A stretch of 17,986 bases of DNA from Lachnospiraceae bacterium UBA1748 (GTDB lineage: Bacteria > Bacillota > Clostridia > Lachnospirales > Lachnospiraceae): positions 16,868 to 34,853 of the forward strand of contig DCHQ01000030.1 in assembly GCA_002314855.1 (NCBI GenBank), read 5' to 3'. The position numbers and the translations under genes were made by a program. Below, one piece after another: positions 13,767 through 17,986 of the stretch. The notes below the pieces were generated by a model. It worked only from the letters and a program-made list of their open reading frames with translations, did not search any database and was not told the origin of the DNA. How positions within the stretch are numbered: position 1 is the first letter of the stretch; each line of letters begins with the position of its first letter.

Positions 13767-16193
13767 TTAAGCGAAAAACTCTTCCGCATATCTTACTGTT
13801 TCCATGGCATCCTTGGCGTATTTATCAGCGCCAATCATATCCGCATATTCCTGTGTAAGAACAGCACCGCCCACAACTACCTTGACATCAAGGCCTGCAG
13901 CACGAAGCTGCTTTATGGTTTCTTCCATGGCTGGAACTGTTGTTGTCATAAGGGCGCTAAGACCAACAAGTCTTATATTCTGCTCCTTGGCTGTACTTAC
14001 TATTATCTCAGGATCAACGTCTTTACCAAGATCCACCACATCATAACCATAGTTATCAAGTAATACCTTAACAATATTCTTGCCTATATCGTGAATATCA
14101 CCCTTAACTGTAGCCATAATAATCTTGCCCTTTTTCTCCTGCTTGGCTCCATTCTTTTCAAAATAGCTTTTAATAACATCAAAAGCTCCTGAAGCAGCCT
14201 CGGCACTCATAAGAAGCTGTGGCAAAAATACTGTTTTCTTTTCAAATCCCTTACCAACAATATCAAGAGCTGGAATCAGGTATCCATCAATAATATCAAT
14301 GGCCTGGTCGCCTCTTCCAAGATACTCTGATGTAAGTGCAGCAGCTCTATCCTTAAGTCCCTTGGTAATAGCTACTGTAAGAGCATCAAGATTACTGTTA
14401 TCATTAGCTACTGGCGCTTCACCAGGCTTTACTGTAGGAGCAGCTGCTACCATTGATGGCAGGTTAGAAGCATAATCTATATAATCACCACAGTTAGCAT
14501 CAATAGCATTTAATGCACAGAATGTGTAGTAAGCCTTCATCATCTCTGCAGAATTAGGATTCATAATAGCTGCGCTAAGTCCATTCTGCATGGCCATAGT
14601 AAAGAATGTACCATTAACCAAATCTCTTGATGGAAGTCCAAATGAAATATTAGATACTCCAAGGCTTGTCTTACCATTAAGCTTATCGCGAATAAGTCTA
14701 AGTGCTTCTAATGTTACGTTAGCTGATTCTGGCTCCGCACTAATACTCATACAAAGTGGATCAACAATTATATCCTTAGGCTTAATACCATACTCGGCAG
14801 CCTTCTCATATATCTTCTTCGCAATTGCAAGTCTACCCTCGGCAGTAGTAGGTATTCCATCTTCATCAATAGTAAGTGCTACGCATAATCCACCGTACTT
14901 TTTCACAAGTGGGAAGATAGCATTCATAACCTCTTCCTTACCATTAACAGAATTGATCATAGCCTTACCATTGTACACACGAAGAGCCTTTTCCATGGCT
15001 TCTACATTGGTAGTATCTATCTGAAGCGGAAGGTCCGTAACAGCCTGAAGTTCACACACAACCTCAATCATCATTGCAACTTCATCTATTTCAGGAAGTC
15101 CGACATTAACGTCTAATATGTCAGCCTTCTTCTCCTGCTGAGTAAGTCCTTCCTGTAAAATATAATCAATATTGTGATCTCTAAGAGCCTGCTTGAACTT
15201 GCTCTTACCAGTAGGATTAATACGCTCACCAATAAGAATTGGCTTTCGGTCAAATATTACAGAGTGGGTATATGATGTCACCATTGTAATATTCTTCTCA
15301 GTAACAGGCTTTGCCGTATGATTAGCTGACTCAAGTACTGTTGCCTTGATATGAGCTGGAGTTGTTCCACAGCAGCCACCAAGAATCTGCGCTCCAGCTT
15401 CAATAATAAGCTTCATAGCCTTGGCAAAATCCTCTGGTCCCACGTCGAATACAGTCTTTCCATTCTCAGTTCTAGGAAGTCCTGCATTAGGATTACATAT
15501 AACTGGTACTGAAGCATAGGCACTAAGTTCTTCAACAAGTGGAGCCATCTGCTTTGGTCCAAGTGAGCAGTTAATACCAACAGCACTTACGCCAAGACCT
15601 TCTGCCACTGCCACAACACTCTTAGGGTCGGCACCTGTTAAGAGCTTACCTGATTCGTCATAGGCACATGTAAGAAATACTGGAAGATCAGTTACTTCAC
15701 CTGCTGCAAGAAGTGCTGCCTTGGCTTCATATATATCATTCATAGTTTCGACAAGAACAAGATCAGCGCCATACTTAGCACCAAGCTCTATGGTCTTCTT
15801 GAAAATAGTAACAGCATGCTCGAACTCCATATCTCCAAGCGGCTTAAGGAGCTTACCAAGTGGTCCTACGTCAAGTGCAACATATCGCTCTGTATCTGCA
15901 GGAGCCTGACTAATAGCTGTTCTCGCATTGTTAATAGCTGCGCTTATAATATTCTCAAGAGATAATTCTCCTTCATCACCAAACTTAAGACTATTAGCAC
16001 CAAAAGTATTGGTCTTAAGAATATTAACTCCGCTGCATAAATAATCATAATGCATCTTCTGAATTATCTCAGGATGGATAATGTTCCAAGTCTCAGGAAG
16101 CTCACCTGGTTTAAGTCCCTGCTCCTGTAAAATTGTTCCACATCCACCATCAAAATATGTGAATCCTGAATTAATCTTCTCTAATATGTTCAT
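13767..16193 (-). CDS. metH: B12-dependent methionine synthase core (homocysteine, folate and cobalamin domains; no reactivation domain)
   Basis: It transfers the methyl group of 5-methyl-tetrahydrofolate to homocysteine through cobalamin. The 808-residue protein contains in order: the homocysteine S-methyltransferase barrel (about 1-290) with zinc cysteines C209 in GINCSLGP and C273-C274 in GGCCGTTPAH; the pterin-binding barrel (about 315-575) starting LIGERINPTGKSKFK; the four-helix B12 cap (about 600-685); and the Rossmann B12 domain. The last has the base-off motif GDIHDIG (D699, H701, G704) and ends at 808. E. coli MetH is about 1227 residues, and the missing 330 or so are the SAM-binding reactivation domain. 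A protein of that type is encoded separately at 17242-17847. The ATG at 16191-16193 shares a base with the upstream stop codon (TAATG) and has GGAGGA before it. A longer reading upstream is only the other frame of that gene. Confidence 0.95.
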   Translation of the reverse strand: MNILEKINSGFTYFDGGCGTILQEQGLKPGELPETWNIIHPEIIQKMHYDYLCSGVNILKTNTFGANSLKFGDEGELSLENIISAAINNARTAISQAPADTERYVALDVGPLGKLLKPLGDMEFEHAVTIFKKTIELGAKYGADLVLVETMNDIYEAKAALLAAGEVTDLPVFLTCAYDESGKLLTGADPKSVVAVAEGLGVSAVGINCSLGPKQMAPLVEELSAYASVPVICNPNAGLPRTENGKTVFDVGPEDFAKAMKLIIEAGAQILGGCCGTTPAHIKATVLESANHTAKPVTEKNITMVTSYTHSVIFDRKPILIGERINPTGKSKFKQALRDHNIDYILQEGLTQQEKKADILDVNVGLPEIDEVAMMIEVVCELQAVTDLPLQIDTTNVEAMEKALRVYNGKAMINSVNGKEEVMNAIFPLVKKYGGLCVALTIDEDGIPTTAEGRLAIAKKIYEKAAEYGIKPKDIIVDPLCMSISAEPESANVTLEALRLIRDKLNGKTSLGVSNISFGLPSRDLVNGTFFTMAMQNGLSAAIMNPNSAEMMKAYYTFCALNAIDANCGDYIDYASNLPSMVAAAPTVKPGEAPVANDNSNLDALTVAITKGLKDRAAALTSEYLGRGDQAIDIIDGYLIPALDIVGKGFEKKTVFLPQLLMSAEAASGAFDVIKSYFEKNGAKQEKKGKIIMATVKGDIHDIGKNIVKVLLDNYGYDVVDLGKDVDPEIIVSTAKEQNIRLVGLSALMTTTVPAMEETIKQLRAAGLDVKVVVGGAVLTQEYADMIGADKYAKDAMETVRYAEEFFA

Positions 16194-17236
16194 TAATCTT
16201 CCTCCAGATATAGCTTCACTGTTGTGGGAGCCATACTTTGATCTATACATCTCGCTCCTGCTCGCTCCATGGCGTCCTGATGCAAATACGTTGAATAATT
16301 CACATCCTCCATAAGCCAGGCCGGTGCGTCAAAAAAGCAAATTTCTAACTCAAGCCCTTCATAATAGCTATCAGGTAATATGCTATTGCCATGATGAGGC
16401 ATCTGGGCCATGTCAGGCTTTACTTCATCTTTATGGTCCGCAAGCACACTGCCAATTATATTCTCATCATAGCAGTCACCTACAAATAATATTTCGTAGT
16501 CTCCAGTATCAGCTGTAAATACCAGGCTCGAATTATTACATATATCCTTTAGCCCCTGCATAGAATCATCATAGGCACTATAGAACGTAAAACTTATGCC
16601 TTCCAGTTCTACCTTATCGCCCACCTTAATATGATGGACATTGCTATCGCCAGTGGTTTCTTCAAGATATTCCTTATATATCTCTATTTCATCCCACGAT
16701 TCATTGACAGTATCGTAATATTCAATATCAAGATTATTGTCATATATAGCCTTAATCTTAATATCACCCGACTTATATATGTCATTAAAAGCGCCTATAT
16801 GATCAGGATGAGGATGAGTAAGTATCCATGCATCCACCTTGCCGCCACGACGTTTTAGTTCATAAGCTACCTGCTCACTATTGTCTTTCCAGCCGCCGTC
16901 TATAACAACAACCTGTCCTTTATTACTTGTCAGTATATAAAAAGAATCCTGCTTACCTGAAGAATCCCCATACTGAGTGATTGTCCATAGAGGCTGCGAC
17001 GCAAAAGCCTTCTTATCAAAAAGCTCCATTCGAAGCTTGTAAGCCCTCAGTATATCCTTGCCTCCAATTACTAGGAAACCTACGGCGAGTAGTACTACTA
17101 CCATCACAATAATCGTTACTGATAGAATGCCTTTTTTTAAAGGACTTTTAGGACTCGCTTTTGGGGCTTCGTTTTTTATGTCGCTACTAATGTCTTTATT
17201 ATTATCGTTATAATCCTTACTGCTATCTTCTATCAT
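16193..17236 (-). CDS. Membrane-anchored metallo-beta-lactamase-fold protein (ComEC/Rec2-like hydrolase domain)
   Basis: The 347-residue protein has a polar, acidic N-terminal stretch with basic residues K28-K35, one hydrophobic helix (about 37-59) and then a metallo-beta-lactamase domain. Metal ligands are visible as THPHPDHIG (H141, H143, D145, H146), D254 in FVGDC and MPHHGN (H281, H282). This set, with VIDGGW (111-116) before it, is typical of the C-terminal domain of the competence protein ComEC and of free-standing relatives. Positive residues before the helix suggest that the catalytic domain lies outside the membrane. Substrate is unknown; nuclease or phosphodiesterase activity is possible by family analogy. 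It lies 5 nt after the reactivation-domain gene and its stop overlaps the metH start by one base. Its own ribosome site (AGGAA) is weak. It sits between the two halves of methionine synthase, which is unexplained. Confidence 0.88.
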   Translation of the reverse strand: MIEDSSKDYNDNNKDISSDIKNEAPKASPKSPLKKGILSVTIIVMVVVLLAVGFLVIGGKDILRAYKLRMELFDKKAFASQPLWTITQYGDSSGKQDSFYILTSNKGQVVVIDGGWKDNSEQVAYELKRRGGKVDAWILTHPHPDHIGAFNDIYKSGDIKIKAIYDNNLDIEYYDTVNESWDEIEIYKEYLEETTGDSNVHHIKVGDKVELEGISFTFYSAYDDSMQGLKDICNNSSLVFTADTGDYEILFVGDCYDENIIGSVLADHKDEVKPDMAQMPHHGNSILPDSYYEGLELEICFFDAPAWLMEDVNYSTYLHQDAMERAGARCIDQSMAPTTVKLYLEED

Positions 17237-17241
17237 ATATA

Positions 17242-17847
17242 TTATTTTTCTATTCCTATAATAGCTGTTACAGACTTTTCTGGAGCCATTATAAGATTAT
17301 CCTTAAGTGTAAGCCCAATGCTCTTCTCAGGGCGGAGCACTGAAAAAATCCCTTTTTGATTATCAAGTGACATATCTCCAAACCCAGGACTGAACCTTGG
17401 GTGAAGAGTGCCCCCTTCTTCTACTACCTTTCTTCGAAGGTCTTCATTTAATGTGTCACAAAGCGCCTCAACAGTAGCTGCTCCAACCGACTGATACACT
17501 GCTGCCTTGGCAATTGATATCTGTCTTTGTCTTGTAAGAGCCATATCAAATCGTGGTCCTATTGTAGCTGCAAATATATAAATCTCACTGCAGCCATTAA
17601 GATTCGTGGCAAGATCCTTGCTATGAATAATGCCATAAGGCATGGTAATATCAAAGTCCTCAGAAATCGTAACCGGATATCTTTCAAAGCAGGCCTTTGG
17701 CGCAGCCAGTACCCTCACTTCTTCTATGGCAGCTTTTACAATTTCAATATCCTCATCGGTAATACTGCTTCTTACATATCCAAGATATCTTAATGCTTCA
17801 TATTCATTTATAACCAAATCCTTGGCATTAATTGTATATATATCCAT
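17242..17847 (-). CDS. Stand-alone methionine synthase reactivation-domain protein
   Basis: This 201-residue protein corresponds to the activation domain of MetH (Met_synt_B12 family), which binds S-adenosylmethionine and supports reductive methylation of inactive cob(II)alamin. The clearest signature is HPRFSPGFGDMSLDNQK (149-165), equivalent to the R-x-x-PGY region that binds SAM in E. coli MetH. It is followed by IGLTLKDNLIMAPEKSVTAIIG (177-198), the PxKS-type end of the domain. Its length is shorter than the roughly 330 residues of the fused E. coli domain. The ATG at 17845-17847 follows AAAGGACC, which comes right after the upstream stop codon. The metH core gene, one gene away, lacks this domain, so the two products should act together. 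A comparable split is known from Thermotoga maritima, as far as I recall. Confidence 0.9.
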   Translation of the reverse strand: MDIYTINAKDLVINEYEALRYLGYVRSSITDEDIEIVKAAIEEVRVLAAPKACFERYPVTISEDFDITMPYGIIHSKDLATNLNGCSEIYIFAATIGPRFDMALTRQRQISIAKAAVYQSVGAATVEALCDTLNEDLRRKVVEEGGTLHPRFSPGFGDMSLDNQKGIFSVLRPEKSIGLTLKDNLIMAPEKSVTAIIGIEK

Positions 17848-17860
17848 TCTGATAGGTCCT

Positions 17861-17986
17861 TTAATTCATCATGCTAATAATCACAAAAACACAAAGTGAT
17901 AATGAAAGAACTATATAAAGTCCCATACCAGGATTACAATAAACAGTTCTAAGTGCCTTACCTCTTGGTATCTGACACTCTCTTTC
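17861..17986 (-). CDS. C-terminal end of a membrane protein (possibly CPBP-type), cut by window edge
   Basis: Only the last 41 residues are visible, ending at the TAA at 17861-17863. They contain a charged/polar start (ERECQIPRGKALRTVYCNPG) and a final hydrophobic helix of about 20 residues (MGLYIVLSLSLCVFVIISMM). The NPGM-helix ending is reminiscent of CPBP-family intramembrane proteases of clostridia, but too little is present to be sure. The stop lies 13 nt before the reactivation-domain gene, whose ribosome site directly follows it, so the gene probably belongs to the same transcript. Confidence 0.6.
   Translation of the reverse strand, partial: ERECQIPRGKALRTVYCNPGMGLYIVLSLSLCVFVIISMMN

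Noticed and set aside
14590..15024. 144-aa plus-strand reading frame
   Set aside because: It is antisense to the folate-binding domain of metH, with serine- and leucine-rich composition typical of a shadow frame.
16194..16250. Upstream start for metH at 16250
   Set aside because: The extension lies in another frame of the metallo-beta-lactamase gene; the homocysteine domain begins at MNILEKI after a good ribosome site.
17848..17860. Cobalamin or SAM riboswitch ahead of the methionine synthase genes
   Set aside because: Only 13 nt separate the reactivation gene from the preceding gene; any riboswitch would have to lie beyond the window.

Overview
All genes lie on the minus strand, so transcription runs from the high-coordinate end toward position 1. 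The window reads as ordinary chromosome of an anaerobic, moderately low-GC Firmicute, most likely a Lachnospiraceae member of the Butyrivibrio/Pseudobutyrivibrio kind. That is an inference from the four-subunit 2-oxoacid:ferredoxin oxidoreductase, the DUF4250-type small protein, the split methionine synthase, the strong AGGAGG ribosome binding sites and the general protein flavour. I see no phage, transposon, CRISPR, rRNA or tRNA sequence.

Layout in transcription order. (1) 17986 to 11991 is a tight run of six genes with gaps of 17 nt or less: the tail of a membrane protein, a stand-alone methionine synthase reactivation domain, a membrane-anchored metallo-beta-lactamase-fold protein, the methionine synthase core (homocysteine, folate and B12 domains), a lipid kinase and a PgeF/YfiH laccase-domain protein. 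(2) 11872 to 6389 holds glyA, an intergenic hairpin, then porC-porD-porA-porB, a DUF4250 protein and a second lipid kinase. (3) 6285 to 1390 holds a beta-CASP metallo-beta-lactamase RNase-like protein, a two-helix membrane protein, guaB (IMP dehydrogenase) and an AlaX-type alanyl-tRNA editing protein, ending at a clear intrinsic terminator. (4) 1088 to 1 is a metal-resistance operon: an ArsR/SmtB-family repressor, a 73-residue HMA metal-binding protein and the start of a P1B-type ATPase, behind a promoter flanked by two SmtB-type operators.

How the genes work together. GlyA makes methylene-tetrahydrofolate from serine, and the split methionine synthase consumes methyl-tetrahydrofolate, so one-carbon metabolism links blocks 1 and 2. 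The por genes oxidise pyruvate (or another 2-oxoacid) to acyl-CoA and reduced ferredoxin, and guaB commits IMP to guanine nucleotides. The metal operon is a separate, self-regulated unit.

The least explained point is the membrane-anchored, ComEC-like metallo-hydrolase placed between the two halves of methionine synthase and sharing a TAATG stop/start with the core gene. The best regulatory signal is the double-operator promoter at 1140-1216. Most of the rest is recognisable housekeeping.
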